Origin: Fasciola hepatica
Lineage: Eukaryota; Platyhelminthes; Trematoda; Plagiorchiida; Fasciolidae
Direction: 5' to 3'
Assembly: GCA_948099385.1 (NCBI GenBank)
Contig: CANUEZ040000161.1
Coordinates: 3,162,001 to 3,226,000, forward strand
DNA length: 64,000 bases
The translations under genes were made by a program, and so were the position numbers. How positions within the stretch are numbered: position 1 is the first letter of the stretch; each line of letters begins with the position of its first letter. The notes beneath the pieces were generated by a model. It had not been told where the DNA came from and ran no database searches. It saw only the letters and a list, made by a program, of their open reading frames with translations. Below, piece by piece: positions 1 through 34,670 of the stretch.

Positions 1-20
1 ATCCACCCTCTAATCATCAT

Positions 21-215
21 TTTATTACATGCTTGCCCATCAGTTCCGCGGAAAAGATGTGCTTCAGCGTCGAAAGCCCACTGCACTATTAGAAATAACA
101 AGTAACCGGAAGCAGATTTGGATTGGCGAACCACATAATTGCCCAACAGGTTGTGCGTGTTAACGAGCCGGGCGATACTCAGTTACTGTCTGCTACCAAA
201 GTGACCTCTACATCG
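21..215 (-). mobile_element. SINE-1 copy, partial (tail at low coordinate)
   Basis: This is a degenerate copy of a short dispersed repeat that recurs at about 2864, 16625, 17158, 25757, 27165, 28404 and 29630. On the plus strand it opens with the reversed A-rich tail (TTTTATTACATGCTTGC) and continues through the shared body (CCCACTGCACTATTAG, then AACCACATAA). On the minus strand the order is therefore body then tail, as for a SINE. No tRNA-like head is visible here; the family assignment rests on the better copy at 27165-27415. Confidence 0.7.
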
Positions 216-1737
216 CCGGACGACAAAAGCCACCACTGGTCGTCCTTTATCATGCGCAACATATGCGACCAATCCCTCCCCCGTCTTTTCTCCCGCCTCA
301 CTTCTATGCGCTTTCTACACCCCGTTGAACGACAGTTTTGGAGCTCTGTTGATTGCCTGTGTACTTGGACCAGTTTGTCTTAAATTTACGGTATGTTATC
401 TTCTATGCACGACCGATTATCCAATAGTGCAAGTTTCTAACCGACTTCACATTTTCCAGTTCGTTTTCTACAAGGCATTCAATCACTGGATGGAAATCCG
501 CAATTGGGCAAATAATTGATTAGTTTGGACAGACCAAGAATTTCAAAGTAAGATTCGACTCCAGAGCTCCACGCATGTAACTGCCACTTTGGCCAACGTG
601 ACCAATTCGTTCACATTAAGTTAGCCCATATTCACTGACCACCGGCTGACAAGACTGCCAGTAACTTTACGCATTCCTTTTGAATCTAGAAAACAAACGC
701 TGCTAGTATTCTCCTTCGTCTCAGAGGAATAACCGAAAGGAGTTTTGTAGAAATCACTCACACTCAATACTCGGCTATTTTTCTTTGTTCCCACTCGGGT
801 AAATCACAATTCGATTATCCTAAAGTGGAAGAGGGAATATTGTACAGGCTAAAAGTACTAACTACAGGTGAGCGCTGGAATGAATTTTATTTCGATCAAA
901 ATGTACTTTCGATCTGAAAGCGAACCACATGGGTTTCATCACTGTTGACGGCTGAGCACCATTTTTATTCGTGTCGCGAACCGAAAGGTAGTGGTCTAAC
1001 ACATATATCCCAACCAGCAAATGACCGCTTGCCAAGGTTTACAGCCTTTGATTACAAAGTGCATAAAAAGCTATGACATAACGGACTGACCGACTCGGCT
1101 CGTCGCGAATTTTCTACCAAATACGATGTTTTAGGTTCAGCCATCCATATCGTTGACGCGAGTCAAAGTTTTATGGTCTCAGGTCATGCGAACACTGTGT
1201 GTCATTCTACTGATCACTTTAGGCAGAGAGGGCAAGTCGTAGATTTACAGGTTATGAGCATGTCAGGAAGTTCACCTACTTTGGCAAGTTTCATCTACGA
1301 ATCTGTTGGTTATGTTCGCACAAACAATCACACGTAGAAAGCCAATAAAGCTTAACAAGGACAGTCACTTTCGGTGAGTGACATAACATGGTTGAATCAT
1401 CAGCGCCTCAGATAACGAGTAATTGCTCGAAAAAAAAACAGGGAGGCAGCAATAGTTCCCAGAGATATAAGTTGAAGAACAACCGATGAGACAAACTCAA
1501 TGTGTATTCAACAATCGGTCTCACGTTGATGAGGACATAGAAATCACTGTACAAAAAACGTGAACACGGCGCGCAGCCGAGTTAGGTAGTTGAGAAACTG
1601 ACTGGTCCGAAAGGCAATGGAAGTTGCGAGGGACGGCTCATTGAAACAACTAAGATACAGTCATCCACTGAAGACGCACACGTAAGGGTGACCGAGGCCC
1701 GATTGGAACAAGGGAGTGGAGGTCTTTTCGTTAGCGG
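216..1737. other. 3' flank of gtf2f2, no recognised gene
   Basis: This stretch follows the gtf2f2 stop codon on the minus strand and should contain its 3' UTR. No repeat family or coding signal was recognised. The nearest canonical AATAAA on the minus strand is at 964-969, about 770 bases past the stop, so the polyadenylation site is not settled. Confidence 0.4.
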
Positions 1738-26948
<25,211 letters not shown>

Positions 26949-27164
26949 AGGTTATCGGGAAGCAGACAGTAACTCGATTTGCAGTGCCTAAACGCCAGTT
27001 AAACAGATGAGCGGTTTGCTTTTGTGAGCTGTAGTAGGAAAATCATATAATTTTGGTTGAATGGCTGGCAAAAAGACAACTACAAATCGAATGAGATCAC
27101 ATGTAGTTCTATAAGATACCAGTTCACGCAAATCTTCGTAAGTAATAACCCTTGAAAAAATGCT
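26949..27164 (-). promoter_or_regulatory. Immediate upstream region of gtf2f2
   Basis: About 215 bp between the gtf2f2 start codon and a SINE-1 copy. It should hold the 5' UTR and promoter or a splice acceptor. I see no clear TATA box or initiator that I would defend; the role is assigned by position only. Confidence 0.3.
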
Positions 27165-27415
27165 GTCTTTTATAGCATGTTTGCGCATGATTACAATTGA
27201 ACGGACATACCCCATAAGTCCATTGCACCAAACCCTGGGGCTTAGCGAGTCGGAGAACCAAATAAGGTTCCAATAAGTCAGGTGTGGTGAAGAGCCGGAC
27301 GGCAGTGGTTTACCACTTGGCACTAAAGTGACCGGCGGCAGCAGGATTCGAACCTTTGACCTCTGAGGTGGCAAGCAAACGTCCCGAACTAGTCCGCTAA
27401 CGATGATTTGTAGAA
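27165..27415 (-). mobile_element. SINE-1, most complete copy, with Pol III boxes
   Basis: This copy shows what SINE-1 is. Reading the minus strand, an A-box-like TAGCGGACTAGT starts at 27399 and a perfect B box GGTTCGAATCC spans 27354-27344, 45 bases apart as in tRNA-derived SINEs. The shared body follows (AAACCACTGCCGTCCGGCTC, CACCTGACTTATTGGAACC, CAGGGTTTGG) and then an A-rich tail near 27170. It lies 216 bp upstream of the gtf2f2 start codon, on the same strand. Confidence 0.85.
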
Positions 27416-28403
27416 CACATCAAACTTTTATGAAAGTTGCTTTCGATGACATACTCAATCTCTTCACTGTTTCACAACTGACCACGTTGTGCTATATTTG
27501 AAACAGTAAACAAAGAATGCAATGAGTGTTTTCTTGTGGCATTTGACTTATCTCGTTTGTGTTGTACACACTTGTATTTTTGAACAATGCTGTCTTTGGA
27601 GGTAACTTCGAGGGTTTGTGCTCATTTACTACTGATTAGCATTAGCAGCACCGCATTATTGTTACGAATCCAACGGTTTGACTTATATATCTCACAATAA
27701 CTTGCGAGTGGTGTGTGATGACTGCTTGCTCGGTTGAGTGCCCTTCGGACTCCGTCTATTTTTCTTCGTTGGACTTGGTCGCGACTCGATTATTGAGTTG
27801 ACAAATTTCGATTGTAGTGCTACTGATGTGGCACACAATCGCAAAGACTAGCAAATTTCTTTATCTGAACAATTACCAAATTTAGTGGCGCGACTTGCTC
27901 CGCCCGTGCACACTGTCAGCATGCTATTGCGTCCCTCTAATACACATGTTATCCAGCTGCAGCGTTTCGATTTCTGCTCCTTTTTGTGCTGCTGAGTATA
28001 TCCGTTATCGTTTCATGAACTGAGAACCAAGGGCTATCGACTTTATACAGGAGCAGGTCCTGACTTAACTCAGGAAAATCCTAAACGGCCGCGTTTACTG
28101 ACACCCCAGCGGATTCATCTGACGAGGGAGAATTGATGTTAGGCATACTGAAGAGTGCGTAACTCGAACCGAGACTGTCAAGAATTAATAAGCGGATGGA
28201 CTTTAGAAAACACAGGGGGGCGTTATCGGTACTCATCGTGAAGCAAGATGTACATTTCGTAACCCCTATTCGAATCTTTGCCGCTGGTGTGCTTTGCCAC
28301 CGGCAACAGAACGTCCCTTCATGTACGTCTTCTAACGCTATCTTCCCTGTGCTATACGAACCATTCTGCACACGGATGAATATTTTTTCTCATTTATTCT
28401 TCT
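27416..28403. other. Unassigned intergenic stretch
   Basis: No gene, repeat family or RNA gene recognised. Confidence 0.35.
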
Positions 28404-28610
28404 TATTACATGCTTGCAGTGGAAAGGGCATATACCTCATAGCCACGAAGGCCCACTGGACTATTAGGGATAACCGGCAACCAAACCCTGAGATTTGGAG
28501 TGACAGAGAACCATATAAGGTTCTAATAGGTCAGATTTGGTAACGATCCGGACGACAGTGGATTATTGTCTGCCACCAGTGGACATATCGCTCGGCGTTA
28601 GCCATATTTC
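28404..28610 (-). mobile_element. SINE-1 copy, well preserved body
   Basis: Reversed tail TTCTTATTACATGCTTGC, then AGCCACGAAGGCCCACTGGA, GGGATAACCGGCAACC, ACCCTGAGATTTGGAGTGAC and GACGACAGTGGATTATTGTC. It ends before the tRNA-like head. Confidence 0.8.
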
Positions 28611-29629
28611 TGAGCTCAGCGATCTGTGTCGCGCCCACAGCTGCTTCTAACTCATCCCATTTACTTTCAATGCTACATGGATTCGTGTATAACAGTGGTA
28701 AACGCTGACCACTAGCATTCTAGTCTTCCCGAGGCTGACTAAGATCCTGAGCCATGTGATCAAGAGCTGTCCCTATTCATTGTTCACCGCACCTCCTTTT
28801 CTTGCCCACAGCCTAATTGGCTCACGATCCAAATTCCCGAATCACTCACCAGAAACGTTTTCGATCTAAGCTAAGTTGCGACTGTTACTTTCAGTGATAT
28901 TCCACTTGCCACATGATGACATCACGACTCTGTTGCGTTTTGACCTCGTAGGGTTTGAGCTAGTAAATATTTCATCATTTGCTGTAGGCCTTTCCTCAAG
29001 CGCCCCCATGGCACCATCCGGAGGAATTCTCTTTATCGTGGCCGATTATTCTATCACAGTCTGCTTTCCTTCCTTAGCGATTCTAATATTTCCACAGATC
29101 AGTTATAAAAATTTTCATACGCTTGCTCGTTTTGTTTGCCATGATATTTTATAAACGGTTCCCTTTTACATCTCAGCTGATGCTCTCTCTTTGCTATGCG
29201 TTTCTCATCCCGACTCCGTCTTTTCAACCATATTAACCTTGCCGATTCTGTTGTCAGTCTATAGGTCAACTGACCCGTCGAATAAATCGTTGATCGCTAT
29301 CTTTGTCCTGACAAATTCGACGCGGATCTGAAATCCCCAAAAGCTTCCAAACAGTGAGCCTAGTGGCTTCGGAAATTTACCGCATTTGTAAAACGTGTGT
29401 ATTTGGAAAACTCGGATAGCCTGAACAGGCATATTACCTCTCACTTCCTGTTTATGAGCATGCATCTGACTATAAAACTTCTGAAAGTGCCAATGCAATT
29501 CTTCGATCTTCGTTATGCGTTCCAAAAGTGTCATTTTCGCTCGACACCTCGCTACTCGCAAACAGACCAGTGCACAAAATATAGATCAATTCGCGCAGGA
29601 AATCGAGATCGACAAGAAGTGAGACTTTT
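28611..29629. other. Unassigned stretch with one R3 repeat
   Basis: Apart from the R3 repeat at 29100-29250, no feature was recognised. The plus-strand open frame 28876-29154 (92 residues) is hydrophobic but has no conserved content and is not called. Confidence 0.35.
29100..29250. repeat. Dispersed repeat R3, copy 1
   Basis: Shares a run of matching blocks with 42537-42710 in the same orientation: ATACGCTTGCTCGTT against GTACGCTTGTTCGTT, then CATTTCAGC-type sequence, CATCCCGACTCCGTC against CATTCCGACTTCGTC, CTTTTCAACCATA, and CTTGCCGATTC against CTTGCCGATCC. Nature unknown; possibly retroelement coding debris on the minus strand. Confidence 0.6.
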
Positions 29630-29890
29630 GACCGGTGCCAGCTGAACAGTATCGGGATTACACCATGTGCCTTGTACTGATAACTGTATTTGGGGGGCAG
29701 ACAGTAGTCTACTGTCGTGCGGATCGTTACCACATCTGACCTATTGGAACCTTATATGGTTCTCTGTCACTCCAAATCTCAAGGTCTGGTTGCCGTTTTT
29801 TCCCTAATAGTCCAGTGGGCCTTCGTGGCTATGGGGTATAGGCCCTTTTCACTGCACTCATGCGGAAACATGTATTAAAAAAATTACAAC
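29630..29890 (+). mobile_element. SINE-1 copy, the only plus-strand one
   Basis: The SINE-1 body is in sense orientation on the plus strand: CAGACAGTAGTCTACTGTCG, CCTATTGGAACC, TCTCAAGGTCTGGTTGCCG, CTAATAGTCCAGTGGGCC, then the A-rich tail ATGTATTAAAAAAATTAC at about 29870-29887. Confidence 0.8.
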
Positions 29891-30061
29891 GAGAACGAGG
29901 CTTCTAGAAATATTGAATCTGACCAGATATTTAGAAGCCACATATAAAGTCACAATGCGACGGAGCTCACACTATTCCGTGTACTGCGGCACCCATCGTA
30001 ACTCCATATTTAACCCCGCTAACGGGTCCCACAATCGAAATCTCAACTGATTACGTATGCC
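29891..30061. other. Short gap before the Gypsy gag piece
   Basis: Nothing recognised; possibly decayed Gypsy gag. Confidence 0.3.
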
Positions 30062-30407
30062 GTGCCCGAAAAAACGTGTTACTTCTGTGGCTATTCCAAA
30101 TATCCTCGTACGAAATGCCCTGCGAGAAGAGCTATTTGTGAAGCTTGTGGGAAAATGGGACCTTTCAAATGCGTTTGCAGGTCAAAACTAGCCGTCTCAA
30201 CAGCCTCTTTTTCTTTCAGTCCCATAATATCGCTGGTTGTTACAACTGCTACCGCTGTTTGTCTCCAGCGACTAACAATACTTTCGTAAATGGAGTGGAA
30301 CTGCAAGCTCTGATAGACACTGTGTCGCAGTTAGCCCTAAATTTTCACCATTGATCAGTTAATCCGCGATTTGGAAATCACAATGTCCTGCAGATTGTTG
30401 ACTTGAG

Positions 30408-30409
<2 letters not shown>
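30062..30409 (+). pseudogene. Gypsy gag zinc knuckle and protease remnant
   Basis: Second copy of the Gypsy-1 gag-protease junction. Zinc-knuckle-like cysteines appear in CYFCGYSKYPRTKCPARRAI and CEACGKMGPFKC, with the histidine lost in the second knuckle. The protease start reads NGVELQALIDTVSQLAL where DTGS is expected, so the active-site glycine is changed to valine. A stop follows (NFHH*). The sequence then ends at a (TA)n(CAT)n junction with an RTE-2 copy. Confidence 0.8.

Positions 30410-30494
<85 letters not shown>
30410..30494. repeat. Compound microsatellite (TA)n(CAT)n
   Basis: An AT dinucleotide run (30410-30456) passes into a CAT trinucleotide run (30457-30494). The CAT part is the 3' tail of the adjoining minus-strand RTE-2 copy, since a shorter CATCAT tail also marks the other RTE-2 3' ends at 20622 and 47163. 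Confidence 0.9.
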
Positions 30495-32464
30495 CATTCA
30501 TCATCGTACAGCAGTGAACAGTAGGGAAAGCCCCACTGACCACTGCCTTTCTCAACATGTTGCACGTTGAATTAGAAAGTATGAATATACAAGATGGACA
30601 GGGACTGGACCTACATGGGTGGGAAAAGGATAGAATGCCCTTATAGCCAACACACGGAATACACAGTCTAACTGTACAAAACGCACATCGATCAGTAATT
30701 CTGATTCGACAGAAAGTGACAACACGATCGCCACTGCTTGCGGTTCGCTGCCATATCCTTCAGTGTTTCCAGCCAACTGGTAGATGGATCTTTTGGACCC
30801 CAACCACGAAGACGTGAAGCACCTACTTTTCCTAAGTCTGCTGTACATTTTCTCATTCCTCGCTGCCACGTCATCTGTTAACCTCCACGTGGTCACTTCC
30901 ACTCCCGAGTAGGAACGGAGAATAGGACACGGTATGGTAGACGTGTGTTTGACATACGTAACACGTGTCCCAACCAACGAAGTCTACTAAGCTGGATACG
31001 CTGTGACAGAACGTTCTGTGAATTAGTATCCAATACTCGATTTCTGACCTCATCGTTGCTTACTCGGCTATTCCACCCAATCCCAGCGATACTACGTGAA
31101 CATCGATGGTCAAAAACCCCAAGACGACGAATATCTTCAGCACGCAGACTCCAAGCCTCGCAATTATACAACAAAAAGGAGCGCACTGCGGCACAGTACA
31201 CATGACCTTTCAACTTCAGTGAAATATCAGGTCGGCACCACAAGTGCTTCAGTCAAGCGTACGCCGCTCGAGCCTTGGATATGCGCGTGCTCACATCTAC
31301 TGCTGTGTTCCCATCGGTCGTCACGCAGCTACCGAGGTAGGTGAAGTGGTCGACAACTGCCAGCACCTCCCCATCGAGCATCAAGATTGGAACCGTTGTT
31401 ATCCAGTCTTGTAACATCACCTTGCACTTTGAAGGTGCGAAGCACATGTCGAATGCAGCTACAGTTCTTGCGAGATTATGTAGTGCACGTTGACCATGTT
31501 ACGTGCATTCGAACAAGCAGACAACGTCGTCCGCGTAATCTAGGTCACAGCTTTCCACTATTTCCTAGTTCGACGCCTACATCCTGAAGATTTTGCAGCG
31601 CACTGTCCATCATTTCGTCCATTACGAAGTTAAACAGGAATGGAGACAAAGGACATCCCTGTGAAACACCACTAGTCGTTTCGAACCGACCGGATAGTTC
31701 ACCGTAAACCCTAACGCGGCCATCATTGTCGGTCGACGATGCGTGTGGCGCGTCTCAACTAGTTGGCGAAGTGTGAAAATCTAGTCGATGAATCCACGAC
31801 CTGGGCGGAATCCAGCTTGGTTTTCGCGGGCGTACTTCTCGCGATCGGGTGTAAGACGATGCAACAAAATCAAGGCTAATAATTTGGTGACCATCGGAAT
31901 TAGGCTAATCCCACAATGATTACTACAGTCATTGCGTATTCCCTTCTTGAAGACGGGAACAATCAATGACTCGCTCCATATTAACGGAATACGCTTCTCC
32001 TTCCAAATGTCATGGAGCAAGGCGGTAAGTGATTTTATCAACGCCTCACCACCCAGTTTGAAAAGAACTGGAGGAAGTTCGTCGGGACCGGCCGCTTCCC
32101 CTCGCTTTAGGGATCGAATGCATGACTCCACTTCTACTTCCGATGGGGACTCAAGTGATACCACCCAAGGAATCGCAGTTGTTGACACGGGAGTAACTAC
32201 ACTGGAATGCGACCACCTAAACTGTTCCTTGAAGTATTCGGCCCAACGGTCAAGCCTTTGCTGTTTGCCATGGATGGGTTTTCCATTTCTGTCACATATC
32301 GTTTCAATGACCTGGGTTCGCCGTTCACTGGTGTCACGAATAAGTTTGAACAGTCTTTGACTGTTACCTGAAGCGGTTGCTATTTCCATTTCCTCGGCTA
32401 CCTTGACCCATCAATTTTAGCGATCATTCTTAAGGCTTTTCGTAACTTGTCTTTGCAGCTTTCT

Positions 32465-32468
<4 letters not shown>
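30495..32468 (-). mobile_element. RTE-2 copy B, 3' end complete, internal 127-bp deletion
   Basis: A minus-strand RTE-type element from linker to 3' end. The frame 32389-31781 encodes the same 202 residues as copy A (RLDRWAEYFKEQFRWS ... QAGFRPGRGFID). Downstream come DYADDVV near 31540, the post-RT segment 31243-30893 (LKGHVYCAAVRSFLLYNCEAW, RLRWLGHVLRM) and the 3' UTR with a (CAT)n-complement tail. Compared with copy A it lacks 127 bp at 31720-31722, with a 3-base CCA microhomology at the join; this causes a frameshift inside the RT. It ends upstream in an (AT)n tract and lacks an endonuclease. Confidence 0.9.

Positions 32469-32509
<41 letters not shown>
32469..32509. repeat. (AT)n microsatellite, 41 bp
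   Basis: A pure AT run at the 5' truncation point of RTE-2 copy B and the left edge of the hammerhead-bearing segment. Confidence 0.95.
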
Positions 32510-32511
<2 letters not shown>

Positions 32512-32869
32512 GTACACTAGTTTTTAATTTGAATCGTCTGGAATGTGAATGGTTACTCTTTATTGAAGAGCCCACAAATGAATCACAACTGTGATTTTTC
32601 ATAGTTATTCGTGTCTGGGTCACTGCTAACTCAATGAACAGCGAGGCTGCATGTGCAAGCGCTCATATACTCTTCAATGAAGAGTATCCATTCACACTCA
32701 GACGATTCAAATTAGATCCTAGTGAACATATAACATCGGAGAGTACAAGTATGAGAACGAGTGGGCAGATAAGTACCGGGTACGCATACCTGATGAGCGG
32801 CAACAACCGCGAAACCGGTAGTGTGCTTCCGGGAAATTTTGTCCACACGTTTACATACTAATTACTATC

Positions 32870-32871
<2 letters not shown>
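32510..32871 (+). mobile_element. Candidate small hammerhead element between two (AT)n tracts
   Basis: This 360-bp segment has no useful reading frame. It contains an imperfect inverted repeat, 32526-32573 against 32670-32718 (complement of AATTTGAATCGTCTGGAATG, then CCATTCAC and GAAGAG), followed by a hammerhead ribozyme at 32784-32826. Its hammerhead and the GATTCAAAT-type motif recur in the insert at 19696-19936, in a different relative order, as expected for a tandem or circular unit. Such hammerheads are known in Penelope-like elements and retrozymes; which of these this is cannot be told. Confidence 0.6.
32784..32826 (+). ncRNA. Hammerhead ribozyme, intact core
   Basis: Stem I GCATAC (32784-32789) pairs with GTGTGC (32821-32826), one G-U wobble. 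CTGATGA box 32790-32796. Stem II GCGG (32797-32800) with CCGC (32807-32810) around CAACAA, perfect. GAAA box 32811-32814. Stem III is minimal (ACCGGT). The cleavage triplet GTA ends at 32820, so predicted cleavage is after 32820. Short stem III again suggests dimer-assisted cleavage. Confidence 0.88.

Positions 32872-32915
<44 letters not shown>
32872..32915. repeat. (TA)n microsatellite, 44 bp
   Basis: A pure TA run closing the hammerhead segment on the right. Confidence 0.95.
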
Positions 32916-32919
<4 letters not shown>

Positions 32920-32959
32920 GGGTCAACCCAATTGTCGAAATACACTGTAAAGATTACGT

Positions 32960-34670
32960 ATGTGCAGAACATTCAAGTGAGATTCAGTTTGCTGATCCTG
33001 CTTTTAAAAACAAAAAGACTGTGAGTGTTTGGAATTACGGAAAGAGAGATAGTGTTCCAAAGCTTTGCAGCTCGAGGAATAAAGGAACAGTGAAATAAAA
33101 AAGTTCGATATCTAGGGGTAGAGACGTGATACGGGTGACTGGCCGCTTGTATACGAGATGCGCGAGAGGAAGTCACGGGAAGGAGAATTGTCGAAGAAAA
33201 TTCTGATGAACAAAAACCAAAGTTTTAACGGTAGGAAGAAGACAGTGAAGCAACTTGGCGGCAATAGGCAAGTAACTACAGAGTGGAGCTTAGAAAGGGG
33301 GAACAGATAATTCGGACAGCTTTTCTTTGAGCCCGATTAAGAAGGCAAGGAACGGTAGACGAAGCTCGTCTGGTGCGGAATACAGAAACAACTTTGTATG
33401 CAATGCGGGAGGCAAGCACAGACACGAAGAAAGATCAACAAAGTGATGAATTTAAAGATAAGCCTAATAATGAAAGTAACTCCGTGGAGCGAAGGAGGGT
33501 CGAGCCAAAAATTCAGATTAAGAGAATAAGGGAGATAAAAAAACGTGTAACACGAAGAAATTTCTTTTCGATATATCACTTCAGGCATTGACATATATAG
33601 TATTGGGTAAAAGAGGGTATATGTGCAGCTAAAGATAGCTATGCTATGCTATCTTTAGCTGCACATATACCCTATTTTACCCAATACTATATATGTTAAT
33701 GCCTGAAGTGATATATCGAAAAGAAATTTCTTCGTGTTACACGTTTTTTTCATGAATCGATGGGCGTATTCTATGATTTGAATAAGGTAGATGTTTAAGT
33801 GAAACAAAAATGAGAGAAGTTTTTGAAAAATTGAAACAGACATTTCTGGTGGAATCCCAAGCTGAGATTTGTTCTAGATCAGAAACAAGTGATGCATTAG
33901 AAACAGAATGATCGTGGTTGATGTTCGTGGTGGCCTGGCGAGTTGTAGGGTGAGAAATGCAGCAACTAAAAGTGACGCCATCAACAAAACAGTGACGTGA
34001 GTTGGAGGTTGAAGATAGATCATTAATGCTGAGGAGAAACGCGTTGGGCGCAAGTATGAAGCCTTGTGGAACACAACATTCGTAAGGAACCGCTGAAATA
34101 GAGTCCTATCGACACGGACGGAGATGGCTGGTTTGCTGAAGAAACCTGACATCCCTGATACGAGAGCCGGATAGAGCCCGAACGAAGACGTTTTCGACAG
34201 TAGATCTTCCTGCCAAACTCAGTCGAAGGCTTTCGAGAAGTCCAGCGAGACTAAGTTTCTTCGTGCCTATCGAGTACGGCCGACCAGGAGCGTGAGGTGG
34301 CCATTAGTCGACCGTACGTGGAACGTCGAGGGCGGAATCCACATTGACGATCATTCAGTGGATCTCTACGTTCAAGAAACGGATGCGGTTGGTCGGAGAT
34401 ACCGGTTTCGATATTTTTTGAAAGCACAGAAGTGAGGGTGTTGAGACGATAGTCGTTGGGGTCGCAAGGGTCACCACATTTGGAGATAGGGAACATAATG
34501 CTGCTCGCCCACAGAGAACGAAAAGTTTATCAATTTACGGAAGAACGGAAGAGAGGACGTAAGACGAGGCTAACTCTGAAGCACATATCTTTAGAACGAG
34601 AGGTGGAGTACCGTCCGCAGCAAATGGTCTGGAAACATTCAGATTACGCAAAACTTGGCAGAAATTCCTT
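32960..34670 (-). mobile_element. Jockey-like non-LTR RT, degenerate, with a hairpin inside
   Basis: A minus-strand non-LTR reverse transcriptase in natural order. RT start at about 34660-34540 (RNLNVSRPFAADGTPPLVLK). Fingers at 34496-34251 (DPNDYRLNTLTSVLSK, NDRQCGFRPRRST). Palm at about 34150-33880 (ISVRVD, then HCFVDGV where an xADD-type catalytic motif is expected, second Asp lost). Thumb start near 33850 (ISAWDSTRNVCFNFSKT). C-terminal tail at 33176-32973 (TPRYRTFLFHCSFIPRAAKL, PNTHSLFVFKSRIS). Stops and frameshifts abound. A 103-bp-arm hairpin lies at 33537-33750. Its upstream end is cut by the inverted-repeat arm at 34671. Confidence 0.75.
33537..33750. repeat. Hairpin: 103-bp arms, 8-bp loop
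   Basis: Arms 33537-33639 and 33648-33750 are reverse complements with two mismatches (GCATTG against GCATTA; TAAAAGAGG against TAAAATAGG). The loop is TATGCTAT at 33640-33647. Ends are runs of seven A and seven T. There is no coding content of its own. Confidence 0.97.

Noticed and set aside
964..969. AATAAA on the minus strand as the gtf2f2 polyadenylation signal
   Set aside because: About 770 bases past the stop and not supported by any other signal; left undecided.
1392..1440. Hammerhead-like CTGATGA box on the minus strand
   Set aside because: No stem II and no GAAA box at the right distance.
30359..30565. Frame with an Asp run followed by Ile-Tyr repeats
   Set aside because: Translation of the (CAT)n and (TA)n tracts at an RTE-2 tail.
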